Position numbers and translations under genes: made by a program
Assembly: GCA_905213265.1 (NCBI GenBank)
Contig: CAJMHR010000007.1
Location: forward strand, 1-64,000
Source of the DNA: an uncultured Collinsella sp.
Lineage (GTDB): Bacteria; Actinomycetota; Coriobacteriia; Coriobacteriales; Coriobacteriaceae
Direction: 5' to 3'
DNA length: 64,000 nucleotides
Notes under the pieces: generated by a model
Told to the model about the DNA's origin: nothing
Databases searched by the model: none
The model's input: the letters and a program-made list of their open reading frames with translations, nothing else
In this document: positions 1 through 7,255 of the stretch, piece after piece
Position numbering within the stretch: the stretch's first letter is position 1
How the letters are laid out: each line of letters begins with the position of its first letter

Positions 1-1091
1 GCAACTCCTTCCAGGCCCTGGAGGACGGCACCGCCTACACCTACCTGGTGGACGCCCACTGGTCCCTCGAGCTCAAGAGGACCTACACCTTCGTGAACCT
101 CGCCGACCCCGAGCTCGCCATCGAGTGGCCGATCCCGCTGGATCAGGCCACCGTCTCCGAGGCGGACAAAAACCACCCGATGCTCAGGGACGTCGTCCCC
201 ATGGCGCCGAAGCGCACCCTCGTCACCGGCTGCAACGGCCAGCTGGGCCGCGCGGTGCGCGCGCTCGCCGGGGAGTGCGGCGTCGCGAAGGACTTCGACT
301 TCTGCGACATCGACACCTTCGACATGTCCGACCCGGAGGCCTATTCCAAATACGACTGGTCGCTCTACGGCGCCGTGATCAACTGCGGCGCCTACACGGC
401 CGTGGACAGGGCCGAGACCCCCGAGGGCCGCGCCACCGCCTGGAAGGCCAACGCGACCGGCCCCGCCCTCCTCGCCCGCACCTGCGCCGGGCACGGGATC
501 ACCCTCGTCCACGTGTCCAGCGACTACGTCTTCGACGGCACCGCCGAGGTCCATGACGAGGACGAGCCCCTCAGCCCGCTGTCCGTCTACGGCCAGACCA
601 AGGCCGCCGGCGACATCGCCGTGGCAGGGGGCCCCCGCCACTACATCATGCGCAGCTCCTGGGTCATCGGCGAGGGGCACAACTTCGTCAAGACCATGAA
701 GGCGCTCTCCGACCGCGTGGCCGACCCCGAGGACAATCTCACGCAGGTCACGGTCGTGGACGACCAGCTGGGACGCCTGACCTTCACGCGCGACATGGCC
801 GAGGCCATCTTCCACGTGCTGGGGACGCACGCCCCCTACGGCACCTATAACTGCACCGGCTCCGGTGCGGTCAAGAGCTGGGCGGACATCGCCCGCGCCG
901 TCTTCGAGGCCGCCAACGGCAACGGCGAGAAGGTCGTGCCGGTCAGCACCGCCGACTACTACGCCGGCGCCTCCGGCCCCGTCGCCCCGCGCCCGGTCCA
1001 CTCCGCGCTCGACCTGTCCAAGCTTGAGGCTGCCGGCTTTCACATGCCCGACTGGGAGGAAGAGCTAGGGGAGTACCTCGAGACGCTCTAG
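1..1091 (+). CDS. RmlC-RmlD fusion (dTDP-4-dehydrorhamnose 3,5-epimerase / reductase), 5' truncated
   Basis: This is the 3' part of an open frame that enters from outside the window (frame starts at base 3). The first ~65 residues match the C-terminal end of an RmlC epimerase (NSFQALED, YLVDAHWS, ELAIEWP). From about base 215 an RmlD reductase follows, with the Rossmann motif VTGCNGQLG, the SSDYVFDG segment and the YGQTK catalytic Tyr-Lys pair. Together the two activities complete dTDP-L-rhamnose synthesis for surface polysaccharide. Codons end almost only in G or C, and GC looks visibly higher than in the next genes. A hairpin terminator follows. The fusion is seen directly; the true start lies upstream. 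Confidence 0.9.
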   Translation, partial: NSFQALEDGTAYTYLVDAHWSLELKRTYTFVNLADPELAIEWPIPLDQATVSEADKNHPMLRDVVPMAPKRTLVTGCNGQLGRAVRALAGECGVAKDFDFCDIDTFDMSDPEAYSKYDWSLYGAVINCGAYTAVDRAETPEGRATAWKANATGPALLARTCAGHGITLVHVSSDYVFDGTAEVHDEDEPLSPLSVYGQTKAAGDIAVAGGPRHYIMRSSWVIGEGHNFVKTMKALSDRVADPEDNLTQVTVVDDQLGRLTFTRDMAEAIFHVLGTHAPYGTYNCTGSGAVKSWADIARAVFEAANGNGEKVVPVSTADYYAGASGPVAPRPVHSALDLSKLEAAGFHMPDWEEELGEYLETL

Positions 1092-1118
1092 TCGCCGCTA
1101 TTGAATTGACGAGAGTAA

Positions 1119-1149
1119 AAAAGCCGCCGTTCTTTAACGGCGGCTTTTC
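1119..1149. terminator. Bidirectional intrinsic terminator
   Basis: GCCGCCGTT (1123-1131) pairs with AACGGCGGC (1136-1144) around a CTTT loop. The stem is flanked by an A-tract on the left and a T-tract on the right, so it can end both the rmlCD transcript and the convergent glycosyltransferase transcript. Confidence 0.9.
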
Positions 1150-1198
1150 TTGTTGGTGGCTATCTACGCAGTGGTGCCAATAGTATTTTGCGGAAGAT

Positions 1199-2170
1199 CT
1201 ACCTCTCGCTTGGCGTGGTGGCGGACCTGCCAGGCTGGTCGTCGTAGGCGTATTTGCTGTACACGTTGACCTCCCACTGCTTTTTTTCGACCTTTGCCAC
1301 GGAATCGAGGATGAATCCGGTTGCAAGGCTCAGGCCGCACAGGAACATAAACGACGCGGCGAGCATGGCGGTGGGGAAGCGCGGAACGAGGCCGGTCTGG
1401 AAATACTCGACAACGATGGGCGTGCCCAGGGCGAGGCCGATCACCGCAAACAGAAGCGCAACCAGGCTGAAGAACTTCAGCGGGCGGTAGTCCTTGAACA
1501 GCGTGCCGATCATCGCGACGACTTTAATGCCGTCGCTCACGGTATTGAGCTTGGACTCGGAGCCTTCCGGACGGTCGCGGTACTCGATGGGCACATCTTT
1601 GATGCGCCAGCGGTGGTCGACAGCGTGAATCGAGAGCTCGGTTTCGATCTGAAAGCCCTCGGAAAGCACAGGGAAGGTTTTAACGAACGGGCGACTCATG
1701 GCGCGGTAGCCGGTCATGACGTCATCGAAGCTGTAGCCATAGATCCACTTGATCATGGCACGTACCAGGTTGTTGCCAAAGCCGTGGAAGGCACGTTTGT
1801 TCTCCTCGGCATAGGTGCCGTTGGAAAGACGGTCGCCCACGGTCATGTCGGCCGTGCCGTTGAGGATGGGCTCGCAGAGGGCTTTGGCCGCCTCGGCGGG
1901 GTAGGTGTCATCGCCGTCGACCATCAGGTAACAATCGGCATCGATGTCGCGAAACATCTGACGGCACACGTTGCCCTTTCCCTGACGCGGCTCAAAACGC
2001 ACCGTGGCGCCGTGCTCGGTGGCGATGCGTGAGGTATCGTCCGACGAGTTATTGTCATAGACATAGACCGTCGCCTGCGGAAGCTCGCGGTGAAAGTCGT
2101 CGATGACCTTACCAATCGTGAGCGCTTCGTTGTAGCAGGGGATGATGACGGCGATGGATTCAGAATTCAC
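1199..2170 (-). CDS. Family 2 glycosyltransferase with C-terminal membrane anchor
   Basis: The 323-residue protein begins with a GT-A fold typical of DPM1/GtrB-like enzymes: VIIPCYNEA near the start, DNNSSDDT, and the metal-binding DGDDTYPAE. Two hydrophobic helices at about residues 233-254 and 268-290 anchor it in the membrane. This suggests transfer of a sugar from a nucleotide donor to polyprenyl phosphate, or to a membrane lipid intermediate. The start is GTG with an AAGGAGC ribosome site at 2176-2182. It diverges from the ABC exporter and converges on the rmlCD fusion, so a role in surface polysaccharide is likely. The actual sugar cannot be read from the sequence. Confidence 0.85.
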   Translation of the reverse strand: MNSESIAVIIPCYNEALTIGKVIDDFHRELPQATVYVYDNNSSDDTSRIATEHGATVRFEPRQGKGNVCRQMFRDIDADCYLMVDGDDTYPAEAAKALCEPILNGTADMTVGDRLSNGTYAEENKRAFHGFGNNLVRAMIKWIYGYSFDDVMTGYRAMSRPFVKTFPVLSEGFQIETELSIHAVDHRWRIKDVPIEYRDRPEGSESKLNTVSDGIKVVAMIGTLFKDYRPLKFFSLVALLFAVIGLALGTPIVVEYFQTGLVPRFPTAMLAASFMFLCGLSLATGFILDSVAKVEKKQWEVNVYSKYAYDDQPGRSATTPSER

Positions 2171-2330
2171 TCAATGCTCCTTATACATTCAATCCTTGAA
2201 AGTATAGCCGTTTGCGCCTGACATCCTAAGATGTGGGATAGTTCTCCAGTTTTGCTGCGCGAATCATTTACTTTGCTGTCGGGTCTATACTGTACGTTTG
2301 TCAACGATTACGAGTAAGGGAGTTGCATCC

Positions 2331-3176
2331 GTGTCGGATCAGACAAAGCAACAAGAAACTCGCAGTCTGCCTGCGACGTTTGCTAAGAATGAATTTGAGA
2401 AGGATGCGTTTATCCTTCGCCAGCTGGTTACCAAGGATTTTAAAATCAAGTATCGCCGCAGTGTTCTGGGCGTCGCATGGTCGGTGCTCAATCCGCTGCT
2501 GATGATGATCGTCATGGCCATCGTGTTCTCGACGATTTTTGGCCAGGGCCGCAATGGCTCAATGACACCCGAGATGTACCCGCTGTACTTGATCGTGGGT
2601 AACATTACCTTTGCCGTCATGTCCGAGTCTACGAACCAGGCCCTGACGTCGATCGTGGGTGCTGCCCCTTTGCTCAAGAAAGTTAAGGTGCACCGCTGGG
2701 TCTTCCCGGTGCAGAAGGTGCTCTTCTCGCTAGTCAACTTTGCCTTCTCGCTGGTTGCCGTCGCCATCGTTATGCTGTGGTTCCGCGTTATGCCTTCTTG
2801 GCACCTGATTCTGCTGCCGGTTTGCCTGCTGCTGCTTATGTGCTTCTGCATGGGCCTGGGCATGATGCTCTCTGCCCTTACGGTCTTTTTCCGCGACGTT
2901 ATGCATCTGTGGAGCGTCATCATTACGGCGTGGACTTACATTACGCCCATCTTCTGGACGACTGACTATATTGCGCAAATGCCGCATCTCGTGCGTATCT
3001 TGATGTATGCGAACCCCATGTACAACTACCTGCAGTTTATGCGCGATATCTTCCTGTTCCAGACTACGCCCTCGCTTATGACGTTTGGTATGTGTGTCGC
3101 TTGGGCGGTCCTTGCGCTTGTTATTGGCTACACCGTGTTCCATAAGTCCGAGCGCAAGTTCATCCTCTACATCTAA
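2331..3176 (+). CDS. ABC-2 type polysaccharide/teichoic acid export permease (Wzm/TagG-like)
   Basis: About 281 residues with six predicted membrane helices and the ABC-2 membrane layout. The N-terminal cytoplasmic stretch carries KIKYRRSVLG and the following WSVLNPLLMM is typical of Wzm/TagG/RfbA permeases. A TTG at 2298 lies in frame, but GTG 2331 has a clear AAGGGAG site upstream and gives the usual length. A -10-like TATACT is at 2286-2291 with no good -35. The ATPase gene follows 11 bases later, so the two form one exporter that moves an undecaprenyl-linked polymer across the membrane. The cargo is inferred from the neighbouring glycosyltransferase and rhamnose genes. Confidence 0.88.
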   Translation: MSDQTKQQETRSLPATFAKNEFEKDAFILRQLVTKDFKIKYRRSVLGVAWSVLNPLLMMIVMAIVFSTIFGQGRNGSMTPEMYPLYLIVGNITFAVMSESTNQALTSIVGAAPLLKKVKVHRWVFPVQKVLFSLVNFAFSLVAVAIVMLWFRVMPSWHLILLPVCLLLLMCFCMGLGMMLSALTVFFRDVMHLWSVIITAWTYITPIFWTTDYIAQMPHLVRILMYANPMYNYLQFMRDIFLFQTTPSLMTFGMCVAWAVLALVIGYTVFHKSERKFILYI

Positions 3177-3187
3177 GGAGTGCTGTG

Positions 3188-3955
3188 ATGACTGAATCTG
3201 TTGTTGATTACAGCGAGCAGCCTCTGGCTGTCGAGGTCGACGACGTCACCATGATCTTTAACATGGCGTCCGAGTCGCTGACCAACCTCAAGGAATACTT
3301 CATCAAGCTTGCCAAGCACGAGTTGTTCTTTGAGGAGTTTAGGGCGCTCAAGCATATCTCGTTTGATATTCATCGTGGCGAGGTCGTGGGTCTGGTCGGC
3401 ACCAATGGCTCCGGCAAGTCTACGATGCTCAAGATTATCGCTGGCGTGCTTGAGCCTAGTGAGGGCAGCGTTAAGGTGCACGGTAATATTGCGCCTCTGA
3501 TTGAGCTTGGTGCCGGCTTTGACCCCGAGCTGACCGCCCGCGAGAACATCTATCTGAACGGTGCCCTGCTCGGCTATACCAAGGAGTTCATCGACGCCAA
3601 CTTTGACGGCATTATCGAGTTCGCTGAGCTGCAGAACTTTGTCGATATGCCGCTTAAGAACTTCTCCTCGGGCATGGTGGCGCGTATCGCCTTTGCAATC
3701 GCGACGATTACCGAGCCCGATATTCTTATCGTTGACGAGACGCTGTCCGTCGGTGATGTGTTCTTCCAGCAGAAGTGCGAGGCCCGCATCCAGCACTTTA
3801 TCCAGAGCGGTGACGTGACGGTTCTGTTCGTTTCGCACTCCATGGAGCAGGTTGAGCGCATCTGCCAGCGTGCCGTCTGGATTGAGAAGGGTGACCTTCG
3901 CATGGACGGCCCAGTTGATGAGGTCTGCAAGGCGTACCGCGAGCAGTTCAACTAG
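3188..3955 (+). CDS. ABC exporter ATPase subunit (Wzt/TagH-like)
   Basis: A 255-residue ATPase with Walker A GTNGSGKST (about residues 71-79), signature NFSSGM (about 157) and Walker B PDILIVDE (about 177). The insert LTNLKEYFIKL before the ATPase core is typical of polysaccharide exporters. The protein stops right after the nucleotide-binding domain, so it lacks the C-terminal carbohydrate-binding domain found in many Wzt proteins. GTG 3185 is also in frame, but ATG 3188 has AAGGAG at proper spacing. It pairs with the permease just upstream. Confidence 0.9.
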   Translation: MTESVVDYSEQPLAVEVDDVTMIFNMASESLTNLKEYFIKLAKHELFFEEFRALKHISFDIHRGEVVGLVGTNGSGKSTMLKIIAGVLEPSEGSVKVHGNIAPLIELGAGFDPELTARENIYLNGALLGYTKEFIDANFDGIIEFAELQNFVDMPLKNFSSGMVARIAFAIATITEPDILIVDETLSVGDVFFQQKCEARIQHFIQSGDVTVLFVSHSMEQVERICQRAVWIEKGDLRMDGPVDEVCKAYREQFN

Positions 3956-4009
3956 GTTATAATTACTTGCGCCTGACAGGCTTGCGCTTGCTTGGGCGTG
4001 CGGTTATTT

Positions 4010-4086
4010 GCTCCATTAGCTCAGTTGGATAGAGCAGGGGACTTCTAATCCCAAGGTCGACGGTTCGAATCCGCCATGGAGCACCA
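4010..4086 (+). tRNA. tRNA-Arg(TCT), CCA encoded
   Basis: A cloverleaf can be drawn: acceptor GCTCCAT/ATGGAGC, D arm GCTC...GAGC, anticodon loop CTTCTAA with anticodon TCT, T loop TTCGAAT, and encoded CCA. The anticodon stem has a G-A mismatch at its base and the T stem an A-C mismatch, which is slightly unusual. A TATAAT box at 3958-3963 overlaps the end of the ATPase gene and may be its -10 box. A strong terminator follows. Confidence 0.9.
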
Positions 4087-4095
4087 TCGTTTATT

Positions 4096-4128
4096 AAGCC
4101 CGGACCGCTTGGTGGTCTGGGCTTTTTT
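4096..4128 (+). terminator. Intrinsic terminator after tRNA-Arg(TCT)
   Basis: AAGCCCGGACC (4096-4106) pairs with GGTCTGGGCTT, with one wobble, and a run of T follows. It ends the tRNA transcript before the convergent aroQ gene. Confidence 0.9.
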
Positions 4129-4190
4129 CATCTTGTATGCTGCTGAAGCCGAGCGCGAACAAGCCGCTGCTGTTTGTTGGGGTTGGCATT

Positions 4191-4628
4191 TTACTTTTCC
4201 AGATGCTCTTTCAGCAGCTCCAGCGCGTGGGCGTAGCCCTGGAGGCCTTCGCCGGTGATGGTGGCGAAGCAGGCTAGGCGTGCATAGCTCACCTGGCGGA
4301 AGTCCTCGCGCGTCTCTACGGCGCTGATGTGCACCTCGACGGCAGGGATGGCGACGGCCTTGAGGGCGTCAAGGATTGCCACGCTGGTGTGCGTGTAAGC
4401 CGCCGGGTTGATGACGATGCCGTCGACTTTGCCGTAAGCCTCTTGGATCTTGTCGACGATGCTGCCCTCGTGGTTGGACTGGAAGACCTCGACCTCGTTG
4501 AAGCCCTGTGCGGCACCCGCTTCCTGACAGATCTGCACTAAGCGGTCGTAGTTGTCGCTGCCGTAGATGCCCGGCTCGCGAATGCCGAGCATGTTGAGGT
4601 TGGGGCCGTTGATGACGAGTGCTTTCAT
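4191..4628 (-). CDS. aroQ: Type II 3-dehydroquinate dehydratase
   Basis: A 145-residue protein of normal type II length. It removes water from 3-dehydroquinate, the third shikimate step. GPNLNMLG lies near the N terminus, followed by the catalytic loop with IREPGIYG, then QSNHEG, INPAAYTHTS and the histidine motif EVHIS. After EVHIS the usual Asn is replaced by Ala and the following REDFR is kept, so it is a somewhat divergent family member. An AAAGGA site precedes the ATG. It is the last gene of the aromatic cluster and is separated from aroE-aroK by a long hairpin. Confidence 0.95.
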   Translation of the reverse strand: MKALVINGPNLNMLGIREPGIYGSDNYDRLVQICQEAGAAQGFNEVEVFQSNHEGSIVDKIQEAYGKVDGIVINPAAYTHTSVAILDALKAVAIPAVEVHISAVETREDFRQVSYARLACFATITGEGLQGYAHALELLKEHLEK

Positions 4629-4649
4629 GGTTGCTTCCTTTGCGATTGG

Positions 4650-4689
4650 AAAACCACCGCAAAGGTGCTTGTCCCTTTGTGGTGGTTTT
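4650..4689 (-). terminator. Long intergenic hairpin between aroE-aroK and aroQ
   Basis: AAAACCACC-CAAAGG pairs with CCTTTG-GGTGGTTTT with about 16 paired positions and a 7-base loop (TGCTTGT). It lies immediately after the aroE-aroK stop. On the minus strand a short T-run (4 T) follows, so it may be a partial terminator that tunes aroQ, or a processing/stability hairpin. Confidence 0.55.
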
Positions 4690-4691
4690 GG

Positions 4692-5942
4692 TTAGAGAGC
4701 GGGTGGGAGGGTGTCAAGGAGAGCTTGGGCGGTGCTGGCGGCGCAGTCGCGTGAGTCGATGATGTAGTCGGCCCAGGCGCGGTAGCGCGGCATGCGCTGC
4801 TCGGCGAGCTTGTCGATGCCGTCGCGCGCGGTGATAGGGCGGCCCTTGTGGGCGAGCTCGTCGAGCTTGCGGTTGAGCATCACGACCTGGCTGTTTTGGT
4901 GCAGCAGCGGGTAATTCTCGTCGCGCGTGACCACGCCGCCGCCGGTTGAGAGCACCAGGCCGCTGCGCTTGGAGATGTCGGACAGCGCCGCCGTCTCCTG
5001 CTCGCGGAAGGCCGCCTCGCCGCACTCGACGATAAAGTCGGCACAAGGCATGCCCAGACGCTCTTCAAGGGCGCGATCGAGGTCGATATGCTCGCGTCCC
5101 GTCAGCATTGCGATCTGCTCGCCTACACGGGTCTTACCCGAACCCGGCATGCCAATCAGCGCGATGTTCTGCTCGCGGCGGGACAGGCGTTCCGTTACGT
5201 CCAGGATGCGCTCGCGCGGGGTGGCCTGGCCGGTATAGCGCTCGACGGCCTGTGCCGCCTGTGCCACGAGCATCAGCAGACCGCCGATGCAGGGGAGACC
5301 GCGGCGCTCGGCCTCGAGCATCAGGCCCGTGCGGGCGGGGTTGTAAACAATGTCGATAACGCCCTCGAGCGCATCGAGCCCTTCGAGTGTGCAAGGCGCG
5401 TCGGGGCAGTGGGGGAACATGCCGGCAGGCGTGCAGTTGACGAGCAGGGCGGCGTCGGACTGCTGCGCGATGTTGCCGTAGTTGACCTCGCTCGTGCGAC
5501 CCACGGGCACAACGATGGCGCCCAGGTCTCCCAGCACCATACTTGCCGTGGTGCCGGCGCCACCGGTGGCGCCAAGCACGAGGACCTTCTTGCCGGCAAC
5601 CTCAACGCCCAACTCCTCGACCAGGCACTGAAAACCAAAGTAGTCGGTGTTGTCGCCGCGCAGACGACCGTCAGGTAGGCGTGTGATGGTGTTGACGTTG
5701 CCCATGCGCTCGGCCAGCGGACTCAGCTCGTCCAGGTATTCCATGACGGCGCGTTTGTAGGGGATGGTCACGTTGGTGCCTTCCCATTCGTCGCCGGTCA
5801 TAAAGGCTTCAAGATCTTCGGGCTCGCGCTCAAAGCGCACGTACTCGAGACCCGCGAGCTCCTTGTAGATGGTCGGGGTATAGCTGTGGCCCAGAACGCG
5901 GCCCAGCACGCCGTAGGGACGGGTTGCGGCGGTATCGGTCAT
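4692..5942 (-). CDS. Fused shikimate dehydrogenase - shikimate kinase
   Basis: One 416-residue frame holds two enzymes. Residues 1 to about 250 are AroE: NVTIPYK with the catalytic Lys, GDNTDYFG, the NADP-binding LGATGGAGT, and NCTPAGM. From about residue 255 an AroK kinase begins, with Walker A GMPGSGKT at about 263-270, the DLDRALEERLG magnesium site and the shikimate-binding GGGVV. The two would convert 3-dehydroshikimate to shikimate-3-phosphate on one chain. Its ATG directly abuts the pheA stop codon, so it is translationally coupled. No frameshift or internal stop is seen, so the fusion is genuine in this sequence. Confidence 0.95.
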   Translation of the reverse strand: MTDTAATRPYGVLGRVLGHSYTPTIYKELAGLEYVRFEREPEDLEAFMTGDEWEGTNVTIPYKRAVMEYLDELSPLAERMGNVNTITRLPDGRLRGDNTDYFGFQCLVEELGVEVAGKKVLVLGATGGAGTTASMVLGDLGAIVVPVGRTSEVNYGNIAQQSDAALLVNCTPAGMFPHCPDAPCTLEGLDALEGVIDIVYNPARTGLMLEAERRGLPCIGGLLMLVAQAAQAVERYTGQATPRERILDVTERLSRREQNIALIGMPGSGKTRVGEQIAMLTGREHIDLDRALEERLGMPCADFIVECGEAAFREQETAALSDISKRSGLVLSTGGGVVTRDENYPLLHQNSQVVMLNRKLDELAHKGRPITARDGIDKLAEQRMPRYRAWADYIIDSRDCAASTAQALLDTLPPAL

Positions 5943-7088
5943 CTAGAGCACCTCCGTATAGCTGCCAAAGTAGGTGAAGCTCTCGCACACGTCGTCGACG
6001 GAATCGAGCAGATCGTCGAGGGCCTTGCTGCCAAAGGGACACTCCAGATCAAAGTAGAACATAAACTCAAAGTCGTGCCCGGGGATGGGACGGCTCTCGA
6101 GCTTAATGAGGTTGATGTTGAGCGCATAGAAGCGCTCGAGTACGCGGTAGAGGGCGCCCGGCTCATTGGCTGTGGTGATCATGAGCGAGGTGCGGTTGGC
6201 GCCGGGGTAGACGCGCGGCTCGCTGCTGATGACGACAAAGCGCGTGTAGTTGTTGTCCGAGTCCTGGATATTGGGCTCTAGCACCTCCAGGCCATAGAGT
6301 GCCGCACAGCTGCGCGAGGCGATGGCGGCAACATCGGAGCGGTCGGAATGGGCGACCATCTCGGCCGACATAGCCGTGTTGGGGTACTTAGTGGCATGCA
6401 GGTCGTGGGCCTCGATAAAGCCGGCGCACTGGGCGATGGCCTGGCCATGGCTGTAGACCTCGTGCACGTCTGTGAGCTTGGTGCCGGGCTTGACGAGCAG
6501 GTTGTGATCGATCTTGAGGCGCAGTGAACGCACGATGTGAAAGTCGAACTGGGCAAGCAAGTCGTAGACGGCGTTGACCGAGCCGGCGGTTGAGTTTTCG
6601 ATGGGCAGTACGCCAAACTCGCAAAAGCCGTCGCGCACGGCGCGCATGACGCCCTCGAAGGTCTCGAAGAACGCAATATCAGGCACGTCGAAGAGCTTGC
6701 ACGCGGCGATTTGGCTGTAGGCGCCCTCAACGCCCTGGCAGGCAACGCTGGCCGTCTGGGGGAAGGGCGTATCGAAGGCTGCGGCCGTGGTATGGGCCTT
6801 TTGTGAGACCGTGATGCCCTTGAGTTCGTTGATGTAGCGCTGCTGCTCGGCCTTGCTCATGCTCATGAGGAGACGAAACAGGGCGATGGTCTGGGCCTCG
6901 TAGCGCTCGGGCGCGCGGCCGGCGAGGTTGTTGAGTTTGGAGCGCTCGCGGGCGGGGTCGAAGACGGCCTTGCCCATCTCAATCTTTGACTTGGCGACCT
7001 CGGTGGCAATATCCATGCGCTCGATAAAGCTGTTGAGGAGCGTGGCGTCGATGCCATCGATGGCCTGGCGAATATCGGCAAGGTCCAT
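5943..7088 (-). CDS. pheA: Bifunctional chorismate mutase / prephenate dehydratase (P-protein)
   Basis: A 381-residue protein that makes phenylpyruvate from chorismate. The N-terminal ~90 residues are an AroQ-class chorismate mutase (LADIRQAIDGID, RMDIATEVAKSK). The dehydratase domain follows with GVEGAYSQ and the hallmark LPIENSTAGSV. The C-terminal third is an ACT domain (EPGALYRVLERF, KLESRPIPG), the expected site of phenylalanine feedback inhibition. It is followed at once by aroE-aroK. Upstream, 167 bases separate it from aroC and carry the inverted repeat element. Confidence 0.96.
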   Translation of the reverse strand: MDLADIRQAIDGIDATLLNSFIERMDIATEVAKSKIEMGKAVFDPARERSKLNNLAGRAPERYEAQTIALFRLLMSMSKAEQQRYINELKGITVSQKAHTTAAAFDTPFPQTASVACQGVEGAYSQIAACKLFDVPDIAFFETFEGVMRAVRDGFCEFGVLPIENSTAGSVNAVYDLLAQFDFHIVRSLRLKIDHNLLVKPGTKLTDVHEVYSHGQAIAQCAGFIEAHDLHATKYPNTAMSAEMVAHSDRSDVAAIASRSCAALYGLEVLEPNIQDSDNNYTRFVVISSEPRVYPGANRTSLMITTANEPGALYRVLERFYALNINLIKLESRPIPGHDFEFMFYFDLECPFGSKALDDLLDSVDDVCESFTYFGSYTEVL

Positions 7089-7116
7089 GGAGGCCCCTTT
7101 CGTGAATGGTTGCCTG

Positions 7117-7241
7117 GGGTAGTTAATTTGGGACGGGGTTTTTTAGCTACCCTTTGACTGTCGACGAATCGATGGGTGCCAGGGCAAATATCAACTGGCA
7201 TATGGGGGTAGCTAAAATAGCCCGTCCCAAATTAACTACCC
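7117..7241. repeat. BIME-like element: two inverted 36-bp palindromic units
   Basis: The left arm (7117-7152) and the reverse complement of the right arm (7206-7241) are 36 bp long and differ at only two positions. Each arm starts GGGTAGTTAATTTGGGACGGG on one end and ends TTAGCTACCC. The two ends of a single arm can pair (GGGTAGTTAA with TTAGCTACCC, one wobble). The spacer of ~53 bp has no ORF. The element lies 14 bases after the aroC stop codon. It resembles REP units arranged as a BIME; no transposase or obvious target duplication is visible. Confidence 0.75.
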
Positions 7242-7255
7242 TTGGGGTGGGTGGA

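Noticed and set aside
2212..3980. Shared TTGCGCCTGACA at about 2212 and 3967
   Set aside because: The match is short, its surroundings are not alike, and no third copy was noticed; probably chance.
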